Part shown: in pieces, positions 51,030 to 64,000 of the stretch
Numbering within the stretch: the first letter of the stretch is position 1
Layout: every line of letters begins with the position of its first letter
Assembly: GCA_030654835.1 (NCBI GenBank)
Contig: JAURWS010000037.1
Coordinates: 1-64,000, forward strand
Reading direction: 5' to 3'
DNA length: 64,000 nt
Origin: Gammaproteobacteria bacterium
Lineage (GTDB): Bacteria; Pseudomonadota; Gammaproteobacteria; Pseudomonadales; Pseudohongiellaceae
Position numbers and translations under genes: made by a program
Notes under the pieces: generated by a model
The model's input: only the letters and a program-made list of their open reading frames with translations
Databases searched by the model: none
What the model was told of the DNA's origin: nothing

Positions 51030-51071
51030 GTGGGAGCGTACCCAAGGGCATGAAGGCCCACCCGCGATCAG
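51030..51071 (+). repeat. Long REP-like palindrome upstream of moaC
   Basis: It has the same GTGGGAGCG head and a CCGCGATC tail as the REP units near edd, but with a longer centre containing CCCAAGGGC and GGCCCAC, so that GTGGG can pair with CCCAC. It ends 48 bases before the moaC start, inside the presumed promoter or leader region. I consider it a variant of the same repeat family. Confidence 0.55.
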
Positions 51072-51119
51072 ACAATGATCTCCGCACGCGACTGAACATG
51101 CAAAAGGCGAACACACACA

Positions 51120-51596
51120 ATGAATGAATTGACGCATCTTGATGCACAAGGCAATGCCCGCATGGTAGATGTTGGCGGCAAGGCCATCACCAGCCGCTCC
51201 GCCACGGCGCAGGCGACAGTCGCCATGCTGCCCGCGACACTGCAGCTGATCATTGCCGGGGGGCACAAGAAGGGCGACGTGCTGGCGGTTGCCAGAATTG
51301 CCGGTATCCAGGCAGCCAAGAAGTGCTCTGACCTGATTCCATTGTGTCATCCGCTGATGCTGAACTCTGTGAAAGTGGATTTCGAGATGGATGAAGATGC
51401 CAGCCGCATTATCATTACCACGGTCTGCAGCCTTGACGGCAAGACAGGCGTAGAGATGGAGGCGCTGACGGCTGCGTCGGTCGCCGCTCTGGCGATCTAT
51501 GACATGTGCAAGGCGGTGGACAAGGGCATGGTGATCGAGAGGATCTGCCTGCAGGAGAAGCTCGGTGGCAAGTCCGGGCACTATGTTCGTGACTAA
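51120..51596 (+). CDS. moaC: Cyclic pyranopterin monophosphate synthase MoaC
   Basis: Forms cPMP from the MoaA product in the first stage of molybdenum cofactor synthesis. The 158-residue sequence is typical: [74 protein letters not shown] and the C-terminal LGGKSGHY. The catalytic Lys residues are in AAKK and CKAVDKG. No strong ribosome site is seen before the ATG. moaD starts 36 bases later, across a repeat that includes the moaC stop. moaA and moaB are not in the window. Confidence 0.96.
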   Translation: MNELTHLDAQGNARMVDVGGKAITSRSATAQATVAMLPATLQLIIAGGHKKGDVLAVARIAGIQAAKKCSDLIPLCHPLMLNSVKVDFEMDEDASRIIITTVCSLDGKTGVEMEALTAASVAALAIYDMCKAVDKGMVIERICLQEKLGGKSGHYVRD

Positions 51597-51623
51597 CAGG
51601 TTCGTGACTAACAGGTTCGTGAC
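51585..51623 (+). repeat. 15-bp tandem repeat spanning the moaC stop
   Basis: GTTCGTGACTAACAG occurs at 51585-51599 and again, identical, at 51600-51614, followed by GTTCGTGAC at 51615-51623. The first copy contains the last codons and TAA stop of moaC. Identity of the copies suggests a recent event. It enlarges the moaC-moaD spacer without touching the moaD ribosome site GGAGAG. Confidence 0.92.
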
Positions 51624-51632
51624 GGAGAGTAG

Positions 51633-51893
51633 ATGACAACGCTGACAATCAATTTTTTCGCCAGCCTGCGCGAGGAACTCGGTGCCTCCGGGGAAACGTT
51701 GCCGCTGCCGGAGCAGGTCACCAATGTGGCGCAACTGGTCGACTATCTGGTCAGCCTGCGAGGCGAACGCTGGGCAGCACTGCAGGACAACTCTCGCGTA
51801 CTGGTCGCAGTCGATCACACCATCGTGCCACGCTCCCATGCGCTACGCGGCGACGAAGAGGTGGCGTTCTTTCCACCGATGACGGGGGGCTGA
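51633..51893 (+). CDS. moaD: Molybdopterin synthase sulfur-carrier subunit MoaD
   Basis: Ubiquitin-like sulfur carrier of 86 residues. It has the expected N-terminal strand LTINFFASLREELG, the core region VLVAVDHTIVPRSHALRGDEEVAFFPP and the functional C-terminal Gly-Gly (MTGG), which is adenylated and thiocarboxylated by MoeB. It partners with MoaE encoded two bases downstream. A GGAGAG site lies before the ATG. Confidence 0.95.
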   Translation: MTTLTINFFASLREELGASGETLPLPEQVTNVAQLVDYLVSLRGERWAALQDNSRVLVAVDHTIVPRSHALRGDEEVAFFPPMTGG

Positions 51894-51895
51894 GG

Positions 51896-52405
51896 ATGAT
51901 TCTGGTACAGACACAGGATTTCGATATCGCTGAACAGTACCGCAGCCTGCGCGAGGAGGCCGCCAATGCTGGCGCCATCGCCACATTTACCGGACTGGTG
52001 CGGGAGTTTTACGAACACAACAGCGGTAGTGAGCCGCGCGTGGAAGCGCTGTTTCTGGAACACTACCCCGGTATGACCGAGAAGGCGCTGGCCGACATTG
52101 AGGCGCAGGCGCGCGCACGCTGGGATGTACAGGCCTGCCGGGTGATTCACAGGGTAGGGGAATTGCGTGGCGGCGATCAGATCGTCTACGTCGGTGTCGC
52201 CAGCACCCATCGCGGTGATGCTTTTGCCGCCGCTGAGTTCATCATGGATTACCTGAAGAGCCGTGCGCCGTTCTGGAAACGCCAGAGTACGACTGTCGGC
52301 GCTCAGTGGATCGAGAGTCGTGCGGCGGATGAGGCGGCTTTGGAGCGCTGGGCTACCAAAGAGAGCGATAAAATCTCCAAGAGTGAGCCAGACGTTCCGC
52401 ACTGA
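51896..52405 (+). CDS. moaE: Molybdopterin synthase catalytic subunit MoaE
   Basis: Transfers sulfur from MoaD to cPMP to give molybdopterin. Key segments are GAIATFTGLVRE near residues 24-35, LEHYPGMTEKAL, HRVGELRGGDQIVYVGVASTHRGDAFAAAEFIMDYLKSRAPFWKR, with the catalytic Lys in YLKSRAPFWK. The 169-residue length is slightly above the 150 of E. coli; the C-terminal tail is extra. It begins two bases after the moaD stop and ends the cassette, converging on rluE after 39 bases. Confidence 0.95.
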   Translation: MILVQTQDFDIAEQYRSLREEAANAGAIATFTGLVREFYEHNSGSEPRVEALFLEHYPGMTEKALADIEAQARARWDVQACRVIHRVGELRGGDQIVYVGVASTHRGDAFAAAEFIMDYLKSRAPFWKRQSTTVGAQWIESRAADEAALERWATKESDKISKSEPDVPH

Positions 52406-52444
52406 ATTTGAACCACACGTCCCTGACCACTCCTTCTAAAAGAG

Positions 52445-55389
<2,945 letters not shown>

Positions 55390-55502
55390 GGTGCTGTGTC
55401 AATGCGGTCTGGCGTAGTTTTAGCTGGGCCGTACCTGAACCGGCACAGCTCCGCCAGCGGTTTTGGTCGCATGACGGGGCAACCGGTGTCAGGCAAACGC
55501 TC

Positions 55503-55727
55503 TCACTGCTCTGAATCATCCTGGTTCAGAGGGCGAATATTCGCGGCATGCAGCCCCTTGGGGCCCTCTATCGTCTCAAACGTGACGGTCTGTCCCGCCT
55601 TGAGTGTCTTGTAGCCTTCCATCCCAATGGCCGAGTAGTGCGCAAATAGATCGTCGCCGCCATTGTCCGGGAGAATGAAACCGAACCCTTTTGCATTATT
55701 GAACCACTTCACTTGCCCTGTACTCAT
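55503..55727 (-). CDS. cspD: Cold-shock-domain protein (CspD/CspA-like)
   Basis: A 74-residue single cold-shock domain that binds single-stranded nucleic acid. RNP1 is KGFGFI at residues 13-18 and RNP2 is DLFAHYSAI, the latter with Tyr in the place often held by His/Val. [18 protein letters not shown] is typical. Its position divergent from clpS matches cspD in E. coli and Pseudomonas, where CspD is induced in stationary phase and inhibits replication. A strong sigma-70 promoter lies upstream, giving a leader of about 75 bases, shorter than the 160-base leader of cspA-type thermosensors. Confidence 0.93.
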   Translation of the reverse strand: MSTGQVKWFNNAKGFGFILPDNGGDDLFAHYSAIGMEGYKTLKAGQTVTFETIEGPKGLHAANIRPLNQDDSEQ

Positions 55728-55809
55728 GGCAATACTCCTGTGTTACGTGTTGTTGTAATTTTTATACGTTTGTTCGCGTGCCTCTGCGAGCAAAGACACA
55801 TGCATGTCT

Positions 55810-55838
55810 CGTATAGCCCACGCAATTCTGTCTGTCAA
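55810..55838 (-). promoter_or_regulatory. Sigma-70 promoter of the cold-shock gene
   Basis: Minus strand: TTGACA (55838-55833) is a perfect -35 box, the spacer is 17 bases, and TATACG (55815-55810) matches four of six -10 bases. The start codon lies 82 bases below the -10. Confidence 0.75.
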
Positions 55839-56008
55839 TCTGAAGAGGCTGCGCTTCCCTGCCGATTTGCAACATTCTGCAACATGAATTGCACAAAAAG
55901 CAAACAATCCCGCCCCGTTCGACGGCCAGAATTTTCTTTTCGTCTCGGCTATTTTCCGGCGTATCATAGGCTCGTGATTATCTAAGCTGGTTCATAAAAA
56001 GGTCGAAA

Positions 56009-56392
56009 ATGCTGGAGCAAGTCAATTCAGGGTGGATGCCGACGGCACCGGAAACAGCCATGGCGCACCGGGAATTTGGAGGTGATGAGGATCAGGATGG
56101 CAGCCTTGCAACGGCCGTCACGCGCCCCAAGGTTACGCAACCACCACTCTATAAAGTCGTTCTTCTCAATGATGACTATACACCGATGGATTTCGTGGTG
56201 GATGTACTGTGTTCGTTCTTCGGAATGAACGTAGAGAAGGCCACACAGATAATGCTGAAAGTGCACACGGAGGGAAAGGCGGTGTGCGGCGTGTTCAGCA
56301 AGGATGTTGCAGAAACCAAAGCACAACAGGTGAATGATTACTCGCGCGAATGCGAGCAACCGCTTCTTTGTAATGTAGAAGTCGACAGATAA
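56009..56392 (+). CDS. clpS: ClpS, N-degron adaptor of ClpAP
   Basis: Delivers proteins with N-terminal Leu, Phe, Tyr or Trp to ClpA. The core has [27 protein letters not shown] (residues 46-72, including the NDDYTPM pocket) and [24 protein letters not shown]. The product has 127 residues against 106 in E. coli; the extra residues are at the N-terminus, the flexible part that acts on ClpA. AAAAGG about eight bases before ATG 56009 supports the long form; ATG 56060 would give the standard length but has no ribosome site. clpA follows after nine bases. Confidence 0.94.
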   Translation: MLEQVNSGWMPTAPETAMAHREFGGDEDQDGSLATAVTRPKVTQPPLYKVVLLNDDYTPMDFVVDVLCSFFGMNVEKATQIMLKVHTEGKAVCGVFSKDVAETKAQQVNDYSRECEQPLLCNVEVDR

Positions 56393-56401
56393 ACGGAAGG
56401 C

Positions 56402-58699
<2,298 letters not shown>

Positions 58700-58720
58700 G
58701 CCCTCGCAGTCTGCTGCTGA

Positions 58721-58939
58721 TCAGCGGGCGCGGTAGGTGATGCGGCCCTTGCTCAAATCGTAGGGTGTCAGCTCAACCTTGACCTGATCGCCGGTCAGAA
58801 TACGGATGTAGTTCTTTCTCATTTTGCCGGAAATGTGTGCGGTCACGATGTGGCCGTTTTCCAGCTTTACACGAAACATGGTGTTAGGGAGTGTATCGAC
58901 TACCTCACCATCCATTTCGATCTGATCTTCTTTTGCCAT
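58721..58939 (-). CDS. infA: Translation initiation factor IF-1
   Basis: Essential 72-residue OB-fold protein occupying the ribosomal A site during initiation. The sequence [22 protein letters not shown], then [25 protein letters not shown] and [14 protein letters not shown] is near-invariant in gammaproteobacteria. ATG 58939 fits the mature factor; a TTG two codons upstream is not needed. It lies between clpA (convergent) and bpt (same strand, 140 bases upstream), the order known from Pseudomonas and E. coli relatives. Confidence 0.97.
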   Translation of the reverse strand: MAKEDQIEMDGEVVDTLPNTMFRVKLENGHIVTAHISGKMRKNYIRILTGDQVKVELTPYDLSKGRITYRAR

Positions 58940-59079
58940 TAACAATCAATCCTGATTCAGGTAAACAAGCATAAATAACCGCGGACGGTCAAAATCGTGC
59001 GCGCATTTTGCCTCATTTCCTATGGATAAGCAAAACTGCTTTGCTGTCAATGGGGTGGCTCACTGGTGGCTGGCAACCT

Positions 59080-59799
59080 TCAAGTCAACAGCGTCCAGCG
59101 GTTGGCGATCAGCAGCTCCAGGGGCCGGTACTCCGTCTTGTAGCGCATCTTGTCACAGTCCTTGATCCAGTACCCCAGATACAGGTAAGGCAGATTGAGC
59201 CGCTGCGCCTTCTCGATTTGCCAGAGGATGACATAGACCCCAAGGGAGCGCTCGGGCAGCTCCGGCTCGAAGAACGTGTACATTGCCGACAACCCGTGAT
59301 CCAGCTCGTCTAGAATGCATACCGCGAGCAGCTGCTGTTGCAAATAGAAGGCATGGAAGTGCGAGGTGGGTGTGCTGGCTTGAATGAACGAGGCGAATTG
59401 CTCTCGAGACGGTGGATACATGTCGCCATCGGCATGACGCAAGGTGATATAGCGGGCATAGAGATCGTAAAACTCCGGGCTGTCGAGCGCGTCCGCTGAC
59501 AGCTCACGAGCCACAACGTCCAGGTTGCGACGCCAGATGCGTTTGAAGCGCTTACCTGGAATGAACTCGCGGACGCGGACGCGGCAGGAGATGCAGGCCT
59601 GGCAGTCTGCGCAGGCCGGACGGTAGAGGTGGGTGCCACTGCGTCGAAATCCTGCGGTGATGAGTCGGCTGTAGAGCGTCGTCGTCAGCGGTTGTTCGGG
59701 GTCCATGAACACCGTTGCGGCCTGCTGCCCGTCCAGATAGCTGCAGTCATGCGCGGTGGTCTGATAGAAACGCAATGTCGTCAGGTCCTCAGAGCTCAC
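59080..59799 (-). CDS. bpt: Leucyltransferase Bpt (aspartate/glutamate leucyltransferase)
   Basis: Adds Leu from Leu-tRNA to proteins beginning with Asp or Glu, making them ClpS substrates. The 239-residue protein belongs to the ATE1 family: LTTLRFYQTTAHDCSYLDGQQAATVFMDP, SGTHLYRPACADCQACISCRVRV (the Cys cluster), and LPYLYLGYWIKDCDKMRYKTEYRPLELL near the end. The start is GTG 59799, inside the last codons of aat, with GGAG ten bases upstream; an ATG 60 bases further up lies within aat and lacks the family N-terminus. Coupling with aat places both aminoacyl-transferases in one unit. Confidence 0.93.
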   Translation of the reverse strand: MSSEDLTTLRFYQTTAHDCSYLDGQQAATVFMDPEQPLTTTLYSRLITAGFRRSGTHLYRPACADCQACISCRVRVREFIPGKRFKRIWRRNLDVVARELSADALDSPEFYDLYARYITLRHADGDMYPPSREQFASFIQASTPTSHFHAFYLQQQLLAVCILDELDHGLSAMYTFFEPELPERSLGVYVILWQIEKAQRLNLPYLYLGYWIKDCDKMRYKTEYRPLELLIANRWTLLT

Positions 59800-60499
59800 C
59801 AGGATTGATCTCCAGAGTCCATTTTCCGGTTTTGCCGGGCGCCTGCTGATATTCGGCAAGCAGCGCCAGAAACGCCTTTCGCGGCATTTCCTTTGCTCCC
59901 AGGCTGCGCAGGTGCTCGCTCGGCACCTGACAGTCGATCAGTCGATAACCCCATTGCTGCAGTTGTCGGGCCAGCACGATCAGCGCGGCCTTGGAGGCGT
60001 TGTCGCGCAGGCTGAACATCGATTCCCCGAAGAACAGCTGCCCCATCGCGATGCCGTACAGCCCGCCGACCAGTCTGTCGTGCTCCCAGACTTCGACCGA
60101 GTGAGCGATGTGTTGTGCATGCAGCTGACAATAGGCCTCCTGCATCTCTGTCGTGATCCACGTGCCCGGTCCTGCTTCCCGTACCGAGGCGCATTGGCCG
60201 ATGACCTGGCGGAAAGCCGTGTCGAAGCTGATGCGAAACTGTTGGTTGTGCAGCACTTTGCGCATGCTGCGGGAGATATGCAACTCTTCAGGTACCAGCA
60301 CCATCCGGATGGAAGGAGACCACCACAGGATGGGTTGATCGTCGGAATACCAGGGAAAGATTCCCTGTTCATAGGCGCGACGCAGGCGCTCCGGACGCAG
60401 GTCGCCTCCAACGGCGAGCAGGCCGTCGGGGTCTCGCAGTGCTCTGGACACAGGAGGGAAATCGAGGCTCGTCTCGCTCAGCCAGTGGAGTTTGAGCAT
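59789..60499 (-). CDS. aat: Leucyl/phenylalanyl-tRNA-protein transferase
   Basis: Adds Leu or Phe to proteins beginning with Arg or Lys, creating primary N-degrons. The 236-residue product has the signatures FPPVSRALRDPDGLLAVGGDL, AYEQGIFPWYSDDQPILWWSPSIRMVL, TWITTEMQEAYCQLH, AHSVEVWEHDRLVGGLYGIAMGQLFFGESMFS and LIDCQVPSEHLRSLGAKEMPR. The ATG at 60499 gives the family N-terminus. Its end overlaps the bpt start by 11 bases. trxB lies 43 bases upstream on the same strand. Confidence 0.96.
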   Translation of the reverse strand: MLKLHWLSETSLDFPPVSRALRDPDGLLAVGGDLRPERLRRAYEQGIFPWYSDDQPILWWSPSIRMVLVPEELHISRSMRKVLHNQQFRISFDTAFRQVIGQCASVREAGPGTWITTEMQEAYCQLHAQHIAHSVEVWEHDRLVGGLYGIAMGQLFFGESMFSLRDNASKAALIVLARQLQQWGYRLIDCQVPSEHLRSLGAKEMPRKAFLALLAEYQQAPGKTGKWTLEINPGEL

Positions 60500-60542
60500 G
60501 TTGCCTCGTCTCGCAAAGTCGGTGCCGCCGTGTGCGCCGGGT

Positions 60543-61673
<1,131 letters not shown>

Positions 61674-61787
61674 CTAGAATCAGATAGAAAACATAAATGC
61701 AGGTCTCTGAAAAGTTTGAAAAATAAATCAAACAGGAAAATCAATAAAGAAACGCGGGGCAATTCGGACACGCAAGCGGCGGGGACG

Positions 61788-64000
61788 ATGAGTCAGGTGG
61801 TCAACCGCGTCGTGCGCGAAGCCACTCTCATTCTATGTTTCCTCAGCGGCGTGTTCCTCCTCATCGCCTTGCTGACCTACTCGCCGGCGGACCCCGGTTT
61901 CTTCACCACTGGCTCGGGCGGCGACGTTGACAATGCCGTGGGCCAGCTCGGGGCTTGGATTGCCGACTTGCTGCTGCATCTGTTTGGTCTGTTTGCCTAC
62001 CTGTTTCCGCTGGCGCTGGGGCTCAAGGTGGTCGCTATGCTGCGCCATTCCGATGAACCCGCCGAGGAGTTCTCCTGGGGAATGTTCGGGCTCAAGGCGA
62101 CTGGGGTGATCCTGCTGGCGGTAGGTGCCTGTGCACTGGCTACCATGCACTTCGAGATCGACCAGAGTGTGCCTTGGCTGGCTGGTGGCGTGGTTGGTTC
62201 ACTGATGGTGGACGTCACGGTGCCGGTGTTTGCCGTGGTCGGCAGCACCATCCTGTATTTCGCCATCTTCCTGCTGGGGCTGACCATTTCCGTGGAGATT
62301 TCCTGGCTTCGCCTCATCGACAGCATTGGCTACTGGACCTTGACCATTTCAGGCAACGTCGGGCAGGGACTGCGTGGCTGGCTGCAGAGCAGGAAGGAAG
62401 AGCAGGATACCAAGCAGATTCTGGAGTCGCGCAAGCGCAACCTCGATATCTACATCGAAAAGGAAAAGAAGCGCGTGCCGCCGACCATCACTCCCCTGGT
62501 CAAGGCGCCCCTGCAGAAGAGCGAACGCGTCGAAAAAGAGCGGCAGGGAAGATTGTTCGCCGCCCCCAACCCCGGCGATCTGCCCGCGATTTCGTTGCTG
62601 GATGAATGGAAGGGCAGTGCCAAGGCCGGTTTCTCCAAGGACTCACTGGAGGCGATGTCGCGACTGCTGGAGCTCAAGCTCAAGGACTTCGGCATCGAGA
62701 TCGAAGTGACTGCCGTCAACCCCGGCCCGGTGATTACCCGTTTCGAAGTGCAACCCGCACCCGGTATCAAGGCCAGCCGCATCACCGGACTGGGCAAAGA
62801 TCTGGCACGCTCGCTGGCGCTGGTCAGTGTGCGTGTCGTGGAGGTGATTCCTGGCAAGACCGTCATCGGCATAGAGATCCCGAACGAGCACCGCGAGATG
62901 ATCATGCTCAGTCAGGTCCTGGCGTCTCCGGATTTCGACAAGTCCCATTCTCCCGTCAGCATGGCGCTTGGCCATGACATCGTAGGCAACCCGGTGATCG
63001 TGGATCTGGCGAAGATGCCGCACCTGCTGGTGGCCGGTACCACCGGCTCGGGCAAGTCTGTCGGTGTGAATGCCATGATCCTCAGCCTCCTGTTCAAATC
63101 CACGCCGCAGGAAGTGCGGATGATCATGATCGATCCCAAGATGCTGGAGCTGTCGGTCTACGATGGCATTCCGCATCTGCTGACACCGGTGATCACCGAC
63201 ATGAAGGATGCCGCCAACGGTCTGCGCTGGTGCGTGGCCGAGATGGAGCGTCGCTACAAGCTAATGTCGGCTCTGGGCGTGCGCAATCTCGCTGGCTATA
63301 ACAAGAAGGTGACCGATGCGCAGACAGCCGGCCAGCCGATCGTCGATCCGCTGTGGCGGCCCGACCCCATGCAGCTGTTCGAGGAGCAGTCAGCGCCCAT
63401 GCTGGAATCCTTGCCGGTGATCGTGGTGGTCGTCGACGAACTCGCCGACATGATGATGGTGGTGGGCAAGAAGGTCGAAGAGTTGATTGCCCGTATCGCC
63501 CAGAAGGCGCGAGCGGCCGGGATTCATCTGATTCTGGCGACCCAGCGTCCATCGGTCGACGTCCTCACCGGTCTGATCAAGGCCAACATTCCGACCCGTC
63601 TCTCGTTCATGGTGCAGTCGAAGATCGATTCGCGCACGATTCTGGGTGAGGGCGGTGCCGAACAACTGCTGGGCAATGGCGATATGCTGTTCCTGCCCCC
63701 GGGCGGCGGTGTCGCCACGCGTGTGCATGGAGCCTTCGTCAGCGACGACGAGGTCCATCGCGTCGTGGCAGACTGGAAGACACGCGGTGAACCGGTCTAT
63801 ATCGAAGAGATCACACAAGGTGCGGACGAGCGCGACTATGGTGGCTTCGGCGACGGCGGTGATGAGGAGGGCGGTGGTGAGGAAGACGATGCCCTCTATG
63901 ACGAGGCCGTGGCCTTCGTGACAGAATCGCGCAAAGCCTCCATCTCGGCGGTACAGAGGAAGTTGCGGATCGGCTACAATCGCGCCGCCCGCATGATCGA
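61788..64000 (+). CDS. ftsK: DNA translocase FtsK (3' end beyond the window)
   Basis: Septal DNA pump that segregates chromosomes and activates XerCD at dif. 737 codons are present and the gene runs off the right edge. Order: a membrane domain with four to five hydrophobic segments (about 10-170), a short linker (about 170-285), the alpha/beta motor with Walker [10 protein letters not shown] near 415 and Walker [12 protein letters not shown] near 547, an acidic stretch ([14 protein letters not shown]), and the first part of the gamma winged helix ([20 protein letters not shown]). The linker is far shorter than in E. coli and similar to Pseudomonas. ATG 61788 has GGGGAC upstream; an in-frame TTG at 61716 would add 24 polar residues. 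Confidence 0.95.
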   Translation, partial: MSQVVNRVVREATLILCFLSGVFLLIALLTYSPADPGFFTTGSGGDVDNAVGQLGAWIADLLLHLFGLFAYLFPLALGLKVVAMLRHSDEPAEEFSWGMFGLKATGVILLAVGACALATMHFEIDQSVPWLAGGVVGSLMVDVTVPVFAVVGSTILYFAIFLLGLTISVEISWLRLIDSIGYWTLTISGNVGQGLRGWLQSRKEEQDTKQILESRKRNLDIYIEKEKKRVPPTITPLVKAPLQKSERVEKERQGRLFAAPNPGDLPAISLLDEWKGSAKAGFSKDSLEAMSRLLELKLKDFGIEIEVTAVNPGPVITRFEVQPAPGIKASRITGLGKDLARSLALVSVRVVEVIPGKTVIGIEIPNEHREMIMLSQVLASPDFDKSHSPVSMALGHDIVGNPVIVDLAKMPHLLVAGTTGSGKSVGVNAMILSLLFKSTPQEVRMIMIDPKMLELSVYDGIPHLLTPVITDMKDAANGLRWCVAEMERRYKLMSALGVRNLAGYNKKVTDAQTAGQPIVDPLWRPDPMQLFEEQSAPMLESLPVIVVVVDELADMMMVVGKKVEELIARIAQKARAAGIHLILATQRPSVDVLTGLIKANIPTRLSFMVQSKIDSRTILGEGGAEQLLGNGDMLFLPPGGGVATRVHGAFVSDDEVHRVVADWKTRGEPVYIEEITQGADERDYGGFGDGGDEEGGGEEDDALYDEAVAFVTESRKASISAVQRKLRIGYNRAARMI

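Noticed and set aside
51008-51071. Moco riboswitch before moaC
   Set aside because: The visible hairpin matches the REP head and tail better than any Moco RNA feature I can recall; a covariance-model search would decide.
55743-55967. A 74-codon minus-strand frame between the cold-shock gene and clpS
   Set aside because: It overlaps the strong sigma-70 promoter of the cold-shock gene and has no family features.

Overview
The window looks like a chromosomal segment of a free-living gammaproteobacterium near the Pseudomonadales/Cellvibrionales. The reasons are moderately high GC, REP elements headed GTGGGAG as in Pseudomonas, and a right-hand gene order (nudJ, mnmA, hflD, purB and icd, cspD, clpS, clpA, infA, bpt, aat, trxB, ftsK) that I recall from Pseudomonas aeruginosa. 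ThrH, the iron-sulfur type of CysH and the Aer-like receptor also fit. I cannot name the genus. I saw no rRNA, tRNA, CRISPR array, insertion sequence or prophage.

Left part, 1-22.3 kb: a MarR regulator with an EmrAB-type efflux pair on the minus strand faces a plus-strand run of eleven carbon-storage genes: zwf, pgl, edd, eda, glk, malQ, glgB, glgX, glgP, glgC, glgA. Together they encode the Entner-Doudoroff route from glucose-6-phosphate, glucose phosphorylation, maltodextrin rearrangement, and glycogen synthesis and breakdown. Short gaps and overlaps suggest one or a few transcripts. An EamA-type transporter follows.

Middle, 22.3-40 kb: an M16 zinc-protease lipoprotein, two RNA methyltransferases (cmoM, rlmI) and a solitary mtnC. 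Next comes a signalling block: an Aer-like energy-taxis receptor with a convincing sigma-28 promoter, a diguanylate cyclase paired with a response-regulator EAL protein, rnk with a small partner gene and a structured leader, and a 1013-residue PAS-GAF-PAS-GGDEF-EAL protein. argD, msrA and a patatin-like phospholipase close this part.

Right part, 40-64 kb: a 5'-nucleotidase overlapping cysB, with cysH (an APS-type reductase) tail-to-tail; thrH, pabB, an orphan exported protein resembling a secretin N-domain, roxA, purB, hflD, mnmA, nudJ; a moaCDE cassette; rluE and monomeric isocitrate dehydrogenase; then cspD, clpS, clpA, infA, bpt, aat, trxB and the first part of ftsK. The bpt/aat/clpS/clpA group holds the whole bacterial N-degron pathway.

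The most unusual structure is not a gene. Short in-phase tandem duplications (12-18 bp) sit at several gene junctions and translation starts (glgB, glgP, upstream of glgC, argD, hflD/purB, moaC/moaD), and REP-type palindromes supply the stop codon and last residues of edd and the tail of the EamA gene. No clearly new enzymatic or defence system was found.
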